DNA from: Candidatus Omnitrophota bacterium
GTDB taxonomy: Bacteria > Omnitrophota > Gorgyraeia > 2-01-FULL-45-10
Length of the DNA stretch: 8,504 bases
Reading direction: 5' to 3'
NCBI GenBank assembly: GCA_026387165.1
Contig: JAPLMG010000078.1
Span: forward strand, 1-8,504
Positions 1-6,277 of this stretch are shown here, piece after piece. Every line of letters starts with the position of its first letter. Position 1 is the first letter of the stretch. Under the pieces are notes generated by a model. It was not told where the DNA came from and did no database searches. It was given only the letters and a program-made list of their open reading frames with translations. The position numbers were made by a program, and so were the translations under genes.

Positions 1-303
1 CACGAGAATATACGGCGCAAAGAGATAAAATATAAGATCTACCCGTTCTCCAAAGCGCCTCATTTTCATATGGCCAAGGCGATAGATATGTGGATGCGCC
101 AAGAAGAGTTCGCCCAGATCCTGCGTTTCACCGACACGGACGAGGGAGAGGTTGTGCGGTATTTCCGCATGTCGATCCAGATACTTCGCGAGATAGCGGA
201 ATCCGAGGCCTCCTCATATCTCTTAAAGGACAGAATAAAGAATACCATACGCCTGATAAACCGCGATGTTGTGGATGCGGAAAAACAGCTGCGCGAGGGG
301 TAG
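1..303 (+). CDS. C-terminal end of a Ski2/Mtr4-like DEAD/DEAH-box helicase (DSHCT domain), partial
   Basis: The frame is open from the first base and stops with TAG at 301-303, so only the last 100 residues are visible. The pattern is that of a DSHCT domain, the C-terminal helical bundle of Ski2/Mtr4-type RNA helicases. It shows KAIDMWMRQEEFAQILRFTD, then the acidic-glycine EGEVVR turn, then RMSIQILREI, and it ends with IRLINRDVV. In this family the domain packs against the helicase core and helps guide RNA. The ATP-binding and helicase motifs would lie upstream, outside the window, so activity cannot be judged. The ATG at 70 is internal and is not taken as the start, because the frame continues upstream with conserved-looking sequence. 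The next gene has its own promoter about 60 bases downstream, so this is probably the end of a transcription unit. The family call is fairly sure; the exact subfamily is not. Confidence 0.75.
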   Translation, partial: HENIRRKEIKYKIYPFSKAPHFHMAKAIDMWMRQEEFAQILRFTDTDEGEVVRYFRMSIQILREIAESEASSYLLKDRIKNTIRLINRDVVDAEKQLREG

Positions 304-327
304 AAAAAGACTCCGTCTGTAAAAAAG

Positions 328-338
328 GGGTCCGACCC
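328..338. repeat. Short REP-like palindrome GGGTCCGACCC
   Basis: Five-base arms GGGTC and GACCC flank a single C, just after the helicase stop, with an A-rich run before and a T-rich stretch after. GGGTC/GACCC cores of this kind are common pieces of dispersed REP-type repeats. A related piece (GGGACCTGACCCC) sits inside the ferredoxin-like gene at 7273-7285. The arms are too short to call an intrinsic terminator with confidence. Confidence 0.35.
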
Positions 339-364
339 ATTTTACTCATACGCATTTTTATCTG

Positions 365-393
365 TTGAAGTTTTATATTTTTTGGAGTAGAAT
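365..393 (+). promoter_or_regulatory. Sigma-70-type promoter for the OmpA/LysM-EIIA unit
   Basis: A -35 box TTGAAG (365-370, 4 of 6 matches) and a -10 box TAGAAT (388-393, 5 of 6) are separated by 17 bases of very AT-rich sequence. The expected transcription start is near 400. This would give a leader of about 80 bases before the ATG at 481. Confidence 0.55.
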
Positions 394-414
394 ATACCCG
401 TTGGTTAAAGATAT

Positions 415-470
415 GGAGAGGTCCCTCTCCGCTTTCGGCGGATCAGGATCAATTTTGTTTCGCAAAATTG
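415..470 (+). promoter_or_regulatory. Structured 5' leader with three hairpins, the last touching the ribosome-binding site
   Basis: Three inverted repeats follow one another. GGAGAG (415-420) pairs with CTCTCC (425-430). CCGC (429-432) pairs with GCGG (438-441) and shares two bases with the first stem, so these two compete. CAATTTTG (450-457) pairs perfectly with CAAAATTG (463-470) around a TTTCG loop. The last base of that third stem, G470, is the first base of the GGAGA ribosome-binding site (470-474) of the gene at 481. The leader could therefore modulate translation. I recognise no known riboswitch class, and it may equally be a dispersed repeat. Confidence 0.4.
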
Positions 471-480
471 GAGAATCGTC

Positions 481-1434
481 ATGAAGAAACTTATATCCGC
501 TGTCTTAATATGTCTGTTTGCAATCGTTTCTGTCGGCAGAGGCTATGCAGCGGAGCTTGAAGGAAAGCATAAGGCCGAGATGGACGAGCTGCAGAAGAAG
601 TTCCATTGGTGGCCGACGGACGCCAAGCCCAATCCGGTGAAGGATGAGCGCGGCGGCTACTGGTGGTGGCCAAAAGATAAGGGCACGGTCAGCGGGCTCT
701 GGGGCAACAGAGGATATGTTTACGTATACAAGATCATATATGACTACAAGGAAGGGCTCCCGGAACCGAAGAAGGATGAGCTCAGGGCGTCGCTATTAGT
801 TAAGAAGATCCATAAGAATGTAAAGGTCTATTTTAATTTTGATAAGTCCGATATCCGCGAGGACGCCGTTGCCGTGCTCGAACAGGGAGTGGCGCTGCTG
901 AACAGGAATCCCGAAACCGATATATTGATCACCGGAAATTGCGATATACGCGGTTCCGAAAAATATAATGAGAAACTGGGCTTACGCCGCGGAGAGAGCG
1001 TAAAGAAGTTTATGGTGGATAGTGGCATACCTGAGAGCCGTATAAAGATCGTGAGCCGCGGCAAGCTCGATGCCATCGCGTATGTTAAAGATCTGCTGGG
1101 TATGGCTAAGGACAGGAACGCGCAGTTCATGGTAGCCGAGATAGAAGAGATCAATATACCTTATGCCGGCGATGCTTCTGAGGACGCTATAGTCGGCGCT
1201 ACAGCCGCTGAAGAAGGCAAGTATGTAGAAGAGAAAGAGGTGAGCATCGAATCCGAGCCTAAAGTTTCAACTAAAGAATATATTATAAAACAGAATGATT
1301 CCTTATGGAAGATAGCCCAGAACGAGATGGGCGGCGGCCACCGATGGAAGTACCTGTATGAATTGAACAAGAACAAGATAAGGAATCCGAAGAAGCTAAA
1401 AGCAGGTACGAAGATAATCATACCCGTAGAATAG
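481..1434 (+). CDS. Secreted OmpA-C / LysM peptidoglycan-binding protein
   Basis: The 317-residue product begins with a signal peptide (MKK, hydrophobic core about 5-18, likely cleavage after GYAA near residue 24). A tryptophan-rich segment follows, with WWP at 43-45 and WWWP at 61-64. An OmpA C-terminal peptidoglycan-binding domain covers about 113-222: YFNFDKSDI (117-125), then GNCDIRGSEKYNEKLGLRR. D155 and R170 keep the same 15-residue spacing as the diaminopimelate-binding Asp and Arg of E. coli OmpA. After an acidic linker, a LysM domain closes the protein (about 265-316: YIIKQNDSLWKIA through KKLKAGTKIIIPV). Two separate peptidoglycan-binding modules imply a periplasmic cell-wall anchor or sensor, not a barrel porin, since no beta-barrel is seen. 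The ATG has GGAGA six bases upstream. The next gene starts five bases after the stop, so the two are probably co-transcribed. Confidence 0.85.
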   Translation: MKKLISAVLICLFAIVSVGRGYAAELEGKHKAEMDELQKKFHWWPTDAKPNPVKDERGGYWWWPKDKGTVSGLWGNRGYVYVYKIIYDYKEGLPEPKKDELRASLLVKKIHKNVKVYFNFDKSDIREDAVAVLEQGVALLNRNPETDILITGNCDIRGSEKYNEKLGLRRGESVKKFMVDSGIPESRIKIVSRGKLDAIAYVKDLLGMAKDRNAQFMVAEIEEINIPYAGDASEDAIVGATAAEEGKYVEEKEVSIESEPKVSTKEYIIKQNDSLWKIAQNEMGGGHRWKYLYELNKNKIRNPKKLKAGTKIIIPVE

Positions 1435-1439
1435 GACAT

Positions 1440-1928
1440 ATGATAGAGGTAGACGCGGCAGCCATAAAGCTCTCGAGCCTTTTGAAAGAGAATCTTATAG
1501 AGCTTGAGCTCGAGGGCAAAGACAAGTCGGAGATAATCGACGAGTTAGTAGATATAATAATCAGGTCAGGCAAAGCAAAGAATAAGAAAGCTCTCGCGTC
1601 CGCGATCATAGGGCGCGAAAATCTGGGGTCTACGGCGATAGGTAACGGGGTCGCCGTGCCTCACGCCAAGATCGACAGTATAAAGCAGACCGTGCTTGCG
1701 TTCGGCAGGTCGGCCGCCGGCGTGGACTTTAACTCTTTAGACGGCGAAAAGACGCATCTCTTCTTCATGCTTATATCCCCGAAAGAGGATATAGGCTCCC
1801 ACTTAAAGATACTCGCGAAGATATCGCATCTCATCAAAGACCGCTTCATGGTCGGCCTCTTCAAAAAAGCGCACAGCAAAAAAGAGATCCTCTCAATGAT
1901 CTCCAGCTTGGAGAAGTCCTCAAAATAG
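1440..1928 (+). CDS. PTS EIIA domain protein, fructose/nitrogen (PtsN) family
   Basis: The 162-residue cytoplasmic protein consists of a single PTS EIIA type-2 domain, close to the usual family length. The phosphorylation-site block LGSTAIGNGVAVPHAK places the phospho-accepting histidine at residue 75. A second conserved histidine, H121, sits in GSHLKILAKIS, the position that supports the active site in this family. No EIIB or EIIC transporter domain is attached or adjacent, so it is more likely a regulatory phosphocarrier of the PtsN/EIIA-Ntr kind than a sugar permease part; that is inference. The ATG at 1440 follows the OmpA/LysM stop by five bases. The only ribosome-binding candidate is AGGA at 1433-1436, three bases from the ATG, so translation probably depends on coupling to the upstream gene. 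The gene symbol is left blank because orthology to ptsN cannot be shown here. Confidence 0.85.
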   Translation: MIEVDAAAIKLSSLLKENLIELELEGKDKSEIIDELVDIIIRSGKAKNKKALASAIIGRENLGSTAIGNGVAVPHAKIDSIKQTVLAFGRSAAGVDFNSLDGEKTHLFFMLISPKEDIGSHLKILAKISHLIKDRFMVGLFKKAHSKKEILSMISSLEKSSK

Positions 1929-1954
1929 GCAACAGTCCGGTGTTTTAAGAACTT

Positions 1955-2026
1955 CGTCATTGCGACTGTGTCACAATTTCAACGACAACCAAAAGCCAGT
2001 GCACACATCTCCTTAGCAAAGCAATC
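1955..2026. repeat. Degenerate CGTCATTGCGA...AAGCAATC dispersed repeat
   Basis: CGTCATTGCGA (1955-1965) and AGCAAAGCAATC (2015-2026) match the two ends of a dispersed palindromic repeat found in many bacterial genomes (CGTCATTGCGAG ... CGAAGCAATC). The middle here is unlike the usual form and the arms do not pair well, so it looks like an old decayed copy. I see no gene in 1929-2085. Confidence 0.4.
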
Positions 2027-2070
2027 ATGTTAGCATATAAAAAAGCAAGCTATGCGGTAGGCCGATCATA

Positions 2071-2079
2071 TGGTATACT
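2071..2079 (+). promoter_or_regulatory. Extended -10 promoter upstream of the giant secreted protein
   Basis: TGG followed by TATACT (2074-2079) fits an extended -10 element (TG-N-TATAAT). No good -35 box is seen: the sequence 17 bases upstream is TATGCG. Transcription would start near 2086 and give a leader of about 165 bases before the ATG at 2253. Confidence 0.4.
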
Positions 2080-2115
2080 TATAGTAGAAATGGGGAGGGT
2101 TTGTTTTTTTTTGAT

Positions 2116-2277
2116 CACTTTGTAAAAAGTCTTACGAAGTGGTGTGATTTAACCAAAGAGAAAGATGTGTTAGATTGCCCCCCTTCGCATCCAATGCGAC
2201 ACAGGTGCGATGCTTCGGGGTATTTCACAGCAGCGCATTAGAGGTGAGTTCCATGTTTGACGCTAGATCTAATACGC
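2116..2277 (+). promoter_or_regulatory. Structured 5' leader of the giant protein gene
   Basis: Three separable structures are visible. CACTTTGTAA (2116-2125) pairs with TTACGAAGTG (2132-2141) through ten pairs, one of them G-U. CCCC (2180-2183) with GGGG (2217-2220) and GCATC (2187-2191) with GATGC (2209-2213) form a stem interrupted by a 3x3 internal loop; TCGCAT (2185-2190) can instead pair with ATGCGA (2194-2199), so the region could switch. GCGCATTAGA (2233-2242) pairs with TCTAATACGC (2268-2277) with one mismatch and encloses both the ribosome-binding site and the ATG at 2253. I match it to no known riboswitch class. Confidence 0.4.
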
Positions 2278-5200
2278 CAATGTTCGGTTCTGTAAGGCCT
2301 AAAAAGGTAAATGCTATGTGTTTTACCTTTAACAGGCCTTTTTTTATGGTTCGATCCTTCGGTAAACTCAGGGTCGTCCCGAGCAAAGTCGAGGGACGAC
2401 AAGCTCACCATAAAACCCTGAGCCTGTCTAAGGGTCTTATTATCCCGTTGGCCTTACTATTCTTATTCAATGCATTAGGAGGTGATATGTTGGTAGGTGA
2501 AGCTTGGGCTGCCAGGTCGCCTTCAGGGCTTACTAGCGTCGGCCCTGACAGCACGGGCAGCCCGTCACCTCTTAAGAGTCTGAGCGCGGCCACGTTTACG
2601 CTCCCTCTGGAGCTCGGATATGTTCAGGAATCTTCCGAAGCCCCCAACTCCGGCAAGACCGTAATTCATATCCAGGATGCCCACTGTAATTACGCTGCCC
2701 AGAAGTCTATTGCCGAAATATTGAATTATCTTACGGCCGAATATGGCATATATGCCGTCAACTGCGAAGGCGGAGCCGAAAGTTATGACCTCTCTCCGTT
2801 TACTGCCATACCCGAAAAGGATATACGGGAGAAGACCGCCGATTTTTTCGTTAAAGAGGGCGTTGTGAGCGCGGCAGAATATTACGCTGTAAATAATCCC
2901 GAGAAGGTGAACTTGTGGGGAGTAGAAGACCCGGATCTCTATTTGAAGAATCTGAAAGTCTACAGGGATTCGCTGGCCCATAAAAATGAAGTCGACAGGT
3001 ACATTAAATCGATAGGATATATTCTCGATAACCTGAAGCGGCATATATATCCGAATGAATTGTTGGAGCTCGACAAGTACTACACCGGATATAAGGACGG
3101 TAAGATAACTTTCAAAGAATATATACTTTATCTCATCAATATGGCCCGGAAGAGGATAGTCGATATAAAATCTTTTTCCAACGTGTACCTCTTGAGCCAG
3201 ACGCTCGCAGATGAGGATAAGATAAATTTCAAACGCGCCAACAACGAGAAGGATGAGGTTGTTGATAAGCTGAAGAAGTCGCTGTCGAGGAACGAGCTTG
3301 AAGATCTGATGGTTATGGTAGGCAAGTTAAAGGCCGAACGGGTCTCGCAGACCGATTTTTACGCCTATCTGGTAAAGAAAGCTAAATCTGTAAAGCTCGA
3401 CATTTCGGGCTACCCTGAATTACAGAAGTACATAGTATATATATCATTATACAGCGCCATAGACAGGACGAAGGTAGCCAAAGAGATCGACGCCCTTGAG
3501 GATAGGATAAAAACGTCTTTATATGAAAATGATACTCAGAGGGAGCTCGGGGTCCTTTCCAAGAACCTGGCGATAATGAAGAACATGTTCAATATTTCGC
3601 TTACGAGAGATGATTATATTTACTATAAGGAGCATAGGGAAACATTCGACGCGGCGAACTATATCTCTTTTATCGATAAGAAGGCGCCGCTTTATAAGAT
3701 CAGCGCCGTTCTTGATAAGAATATAGGCTCACTTGATGTATATCGCGATAAGATGGATCTTTTCTATGAATGTTCCATGGAAAGGGATAAGGCGTTCATA
3801 AAGAATATCAAATTCACCGATCACGACAGGCCTAACTCCATAATAATAACCGGAGGATTCCATACCGAGAATTTGCGTGAAATGTTCAAGGATGAGAAGA
3901 TATCCTATATCTCAATAATGCCAAAGTTCGTCAACGAGAAGGGCTACGAGAGCCCATATATGAAGCGCCTCGCCGGCCAAAGGACGGCACTGGAGAATGT
4001 CATCGACACGGCTATCCCCGCAGTACTGAACCTGGCCGTGGTTAATATGCTTTCGCAGCTGGGGATAATTGTTGAGGGCAAAGCAGGGATAGAGCACTTC
4101 CGCTTAGCTGTAGCAATAGTCGCTGGCATAAATAAGCTTAATGGGCTTGGCAAAGTTAATTTGATAGTAAAGGAAAAGAATTCGGAAGACGATAAATTAG
4201 TTGTCTTTACAGGCGGCGGAGGAGGCACAGTAAAACCTCCTGAAGATATGGGCAAGGGCTCAGCTCGTAATTTCAATGCTGCGGAAGCGATTGCCGGAGG
4301 CGAAACTGTAATAGAAGTAAGCGCTGTTCTACAATTTGAATTTAAAGTGCTTTCTCCTGCTTCGCGCGCGCCGCAGAAGCCCGCAGCGCCTAATGCTCGT
4401 ACGGAAGCAGAGCCTACACCGCCAGGCGGCGGCCTTATAGGCAAAGTGCTCGATATAGACGGTAATGTTATAACGGGTGGGTTTGATTATAAGATAGTGC
4501 CCGGTGAGCGCAAAGTTCTTATTACTCATCCAAAGATAGATGGAAAGATCGAGGTTGCTTTGAGCGATAAAGTAGTACCATCAGAAAATATTACCAGAAT
4601 AATAAGATCGCTAAAAGATCTTATGGTGTCTCCTGCGGTTAAAAAAGTTTTAACTGACGCTGAACTTAAGGGCATTTCTTCGGTGATAGGGCTATTTGAT
4701 AACGTCGACGAAATTATCGCAATCAAGCCGAACAAAGACATTGCCGGATTTATGGCCGAGGGAAAATTATTCATAAGCGAAAGTATCGTTTTCGGCCTGG
4801 AAGTTGAACTGCAACGGTTAGCTTTTATTCACGAACTGGGCGAGGCATCGCCGGTTATCGCGCTGGATATTTTGAAGGGAGCAATTCCCGGACGTGATCT
4901 TTCAGAGGAAATAGTGCCGGGTCTTGGCAAGACCTATCGTAAAGCGCTGATAGACGATAATCTGCACGCCTTGTGGCGGGGTCCCGGTGAAAAATTACGG
5001 ACAGCCTTTATCGATATAAGAAACAGAGTAACGGATCATACAAGGCCCGACGCATTAATCAAGATGCTTGAAAATAGGATGCGCGAAAAGGATTTTGTGC
5101 TTGGCACCGGCCGGACAAAGGATATTCCTGTCCCGGACTGGGAAAAAGCGCTTACTTGGTATAATTATGAAGTTGGCCGAAAAGGCGAGGAGCTTATTTA

Positions 5201-5966
5201 TGGCCTGCAAGACCGCCTTGATAAGGATGGCAATGCGCAATTTACACACGTAATGAAGGCCCTGACAGATGACTTACGGCAAGGCATGATGAATTTATAC
5301 CTTATCCATAGTAGAATTGACATGAAGTCCGTCCAAGCCGCGATCGGACGCGAAGCGGCTGATAAATTAAATAAGAAATTCGGCCTGAATACTAATGTAT
5401 TCTATTTTGAGCGGAAAGAAAAATTCGAAGAACTTAAGGAAGAAATTGAAGGTAAATTAGATAGGATGGTTGAAATAGCCTTAGAAAACCCCAACCAATA
5501 TCCAAAGATATCCGTTGACTGTGTTGATGAGACCGAGATTGGCATAGTGAACAATTATGTGCAGAGAAAGAAACTGCAGAATATTATTGCCATAGTTAAA
5601 GATTTTGAAGAAGGTATTCCTCCGGCAGAGGTGCCCGACGAAATGAAGATTTTGATTGTTCACAGCGCCATTTTAAATGATAGGAGGCTCAGGGTAGATT
5701 TCAAGGAAGCGCCCGAAGATCTATTTGCAAGTAGGGCCAAGATATTGAGAGGGCTTGGGTCAAACGGCATTATAAATATGGAAAATATCCGCAGCAAGGT
5801 AGAAGGTATAGCCGCTGCCACCATCAATGATATAACTGCAGAGGAAGCAGAGAAGATAATGGAAGCGATCTGGAACGGTTCGGTCATGCTGCATTGTTCA
5901 AAGATAAACTGGAAAACGCTCGACGATTTCAAGAACGCTCAGCGCCAACTCCTGCAATCCGTCTAA
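2253..5966 (+). CDS. Giant predicted exported protein of unknown function, N-terminal TraB/ChaN-like fold suspected
   Basis: The start chosen is the ATG at 2253 with GAGGTGAG at 2241-2248, giving 1237 residues. An upstream TTG (2175) lacks a ribosome-binding site. A hydrophobic signal segment lies at 62-81 (LIIPLALLFLFNAL) with likely cleavage after AWA at 84-86, which is unusually far from the start. Residues about 110-570 form an alpha/beta-looking block: IHIQDAH (H139, D142, H144), VNCEGG (E172), and IIITGGFHTENL with H537. The spacing of an early acid/His motif, a downstream Glu and a late GGxH recalls the TraB/ChaN/EreA hydrolase-like superfamily; this is a distant inference. A glycine run (654-658) and a Pro/Ala-rich linker separate a second half with an HELGE motif (H860-E864), which lacks the second His of HExxH zinc proteases. 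The rest is charged, helical and unrecognised. Omnitrophota-type genomes seem to carry many proteins with this N-terminal block. Confidence 0.7.
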   Translation: MFDARSNTPMFGSVRPKKVNAMCFTFNRPFFMVRSFGKLRVVPSKVEGRQAHHKTLSLSKGLIIPLALLFLFNALGGDMLVGEAWAARSPSGLTSVGPDSTGSPSPLKSLSAATFTLPLELGYVQESSEAPNSGKTVIHIQDAHCNYAAQKSIAEILNYLTAEYGIYAVNCEGGAESYDLSPFTAIPEKDIREKTADFFVKEGVVSAAEYYAVNNPEKVNLWGVEDPDLYLKNLKVYRDSLAHKNEVDRYIKSIGYILDNLKRHIYPNELLELDKYYTGYKDGKITFKEYILYLINMARKRIVDIKSFSNVYLLSQTLADEDKINFKRANNEKDEVVDKLKKSLSRNELEDLMVMVGKLKAERVSQTDFYAYLVKKAKSVKLDISGYPELQKYIVYISLYSAIDRTKVAKEIDALEDRIKTSLYENDTQRELGVLSKNLAIMKNMFNISLTRDDYIYYKEHRETFDAANYISFIDKKAPLYKISAVLDKNIGSLDVYRDKMDLFYECSMERDKAFIKNIKFTDHDRPNSIIITGGFHTENLREMFKDEKISYISIMPKFVNEKGYESPYMKRLAGQRTALENVIDTAIPAVLNLAVVNMLSQLGIIVEGKAGIEHFRLAVAIVAGINKLNGLGKVNLIVKEKNSEDDKLVVFTGGGGGTVKPPEDMGKGSARNFNAAEAIAGGETVIEVSAVLQFEFKVLSPASRAPQKPAAPNARTEAEPTPPGGGLIGKVLDIDGNVITGGFDYKIVPGERKVLITHPKIDGKIEVALSDKVVPSENITRIIRSLKDLMVSPAVKKVLTDAELKGISSVIGLFDNVDEIIAIKPNKDIAGFMAEGKLFISESIVFGLEVELQRLAFIHELGEASPVIALDILKGAIPGRDLSEEIVPGLGKTYRKALIDDNLHALWRGPGEKLRTAFIDIRNRVTDHTRPDALIKMLENRMREKDFVLGTGRTKDIPVPDWEKALTWYNYEVGRKGEELIYGLQDRLDKDGNAQFTHVMKALTDDLRQGMMNLYLIHSRIDMKSVQAAIGREAADKLNKKFGLNTNVFYFERKEKFEELKEEIEGKLDRMVEIALENPNQYPKISVDCVDETEIGIVNNYVQRKKLQNIIAIVKDFEEGIPPAEVPDEMKILIVHSAILNDRRLRVDFKEAPEDLFASRAKILRGLGSNGIINMENIRSKVEGIAAATINDITAEEAEKIMEAIWNGSVMLHCSKINWKTLDDFKNAQRQLLQSV
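2294..2345 (+). terminator. Intrinsic-terminator-like hairpin inside the 5' coding region
   Basis: AAGGCCT (2294-2300) pairs with AGGCCTT (2334-2340), and AAAGGTAAA (2303-2311) pairs perfectly with TTTACCTTT (2322-2330). The stem runs straight into seven T residues (2339-2345). This is the best intrinsic terminator shape in the window, yet it lies 42 bases downstream of the chosen start codon. It could end a short leader RNA, act as an attenuator, or show that the true start lies farther downstream (ATG 2346 or 2487). Confidence 0.55.
2354..2435. repeat. Palindromic dispersed repeat (CCTTCG..CTCAGGG type) inside coding sequence
   Basis: The outer arms CCTTCGGTAAACTCAGGG (2356-2373) and CCCTGAGCCTGTCTAAGG (2416-2433) are complementary at 13 of 18 positions. 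The inner arms GTCGTCCC (2373-2380) and GGGACGAC (2393-2400) are perfect. The consensus CCTTCGACAAGCTCAGGG ... CCCTGAGCCTGTCGAAGG is a widespread dispersed element in environmental bacterial genomes. Here it is translated in frame (FGKLRVVPSKVEGR ... TLSLSKG) and forms the positively charged n-region of the signal peptide of the giant protein. Confidence 0.65.
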
Positions 5967-5980
5967 TCCATAATTAACCA

Positions 5981-6039
5981 ATTCCGGGCCCCGGCCGCGC
6001 CCTGAACCCGAGCAAAGCGAGTGGTTTGGGCCCCGGAAT
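5981..6039. repeat. GC-rich palindromic repeat after the giant gene
   Basis: The arms ATTCCGGGCCCC (5981-5992) and GGGCCCCGGAAT (6028-6039) pair at 11 of 12 positions around a 35-base middle that contains GAGCAAAGCGAG. There is no T-run, so it looks like a REP-type element that may slow or protect transcript ends, not a classical terminator. It lies 14 bases after the stop codon of the giant protein. Confidence 0.5.
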
Positions 6040-6068
6040 AAGGGCACTTCATACCCCTATATACTATA

Positions 6069-6166
6069 AGACGGAAAAAATGGTCAAATTGTTGTGACCG
6101 AGCCCGCTAATGCATTCGGCGAGGAAATCCCGCCGTCTGTAAGCTACAACACATAGCGCAGGCGGG
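6069..6166. repeat. Nested inverted-repeat region, function unknown
   Basis: Several short inverted repeats overlap here: AGACGG (6069-6074) with CCGTCT (6133-6138), CGGCG (6117-6121) with CGCCG (6131-6135), and CCCGCC (6129-6134) with GGCGGG (6161-6166). They share bases, so only some could form at once. It resembles decayed dispersed repeats. I find no ORF with a ribosome-binding site in 5967-6240. Confidence 0.3.
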
Positions 6167-6195
6167 GCAAATCATTTTAAAATAGTTTAATTTTT

Positions 6196-6225
6196 CACCC
6201 CCGGTGTGGCCACCCCCGGCGTGGA
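6196..6225. repeat. Tandem 15-bp repeat CACCCCCGGYGTGG
   Basis: CACCCCCGGTGTGGC (6196-6210) is followed directly by CACCCCCGGCGTGGA (6211-6225), differing at two positions. The second copy, with the preceding C, can form a small CCAC/GTGG hairpin. It sits about 25 bases upstream of the rrf2 promoter. Whether it binds a protein cannot be told from sequence. Confidence 0.45.
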
Positions 6226-6249
6226 AGCAGGTTAAATAAAAAATTTGTA

Positions 6250-6277
6250 TTGACAAATGATACCATTATGGTATCAT
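6250..6277 (+). promoter_or_regulatory. Promoter P1 of the Rrf2 / Fe-S operon
   Basis: A perfect TTGACA -35 box (6250-6255), a 16-base spacer and TATCAT (6272-6277, 5 of 6) form the best sigma-70 promoter in the window. The predicted transcription start is near 6284. That is only about 11 bases before the ATG at 6295, which argues that this ATG was the original start of the operon's first gene. Confidence 0.7.

Noticed and set aside
66..248. Minus-strand and alternate-frame ORFs across the window (for example 128-355, 828-1154, 3944-4444, 6765-7097, 7679-8053)
   Set aside because: They lie opposite or out of frame with well-supported genes, have low-complexity or unrelated translations, and lack ribosome-binding sites.
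2175..2252. Upstream TTG start for the giant protein, giving 1263 residues
   Set aside because: No ribosome-binding site precedes it and the added 26 residues translate structured leader sequence; the ATG at 2253 has GAGGTGAG.
2116..2345. Assignment of the leader to a known riboswitch class (c-di-GMP, cobalamin, purine, preQ1, TPP, fluoride, ZTP)
   Set aside because: The conserved core motifs I can recall for those classes are not present; only hairpin architecture supports a regulatory RNA.
4827..4844. Zinc metalloprotease HExxH site in the giant protein
   Set aside because: The motif is HELGE followed by A, S and P, with no second His at the required position and no recognised third ligand.
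6196..6225. CRISPR-like repeat
   Set aside because: There are only two adjacent copies with no spacer between them.
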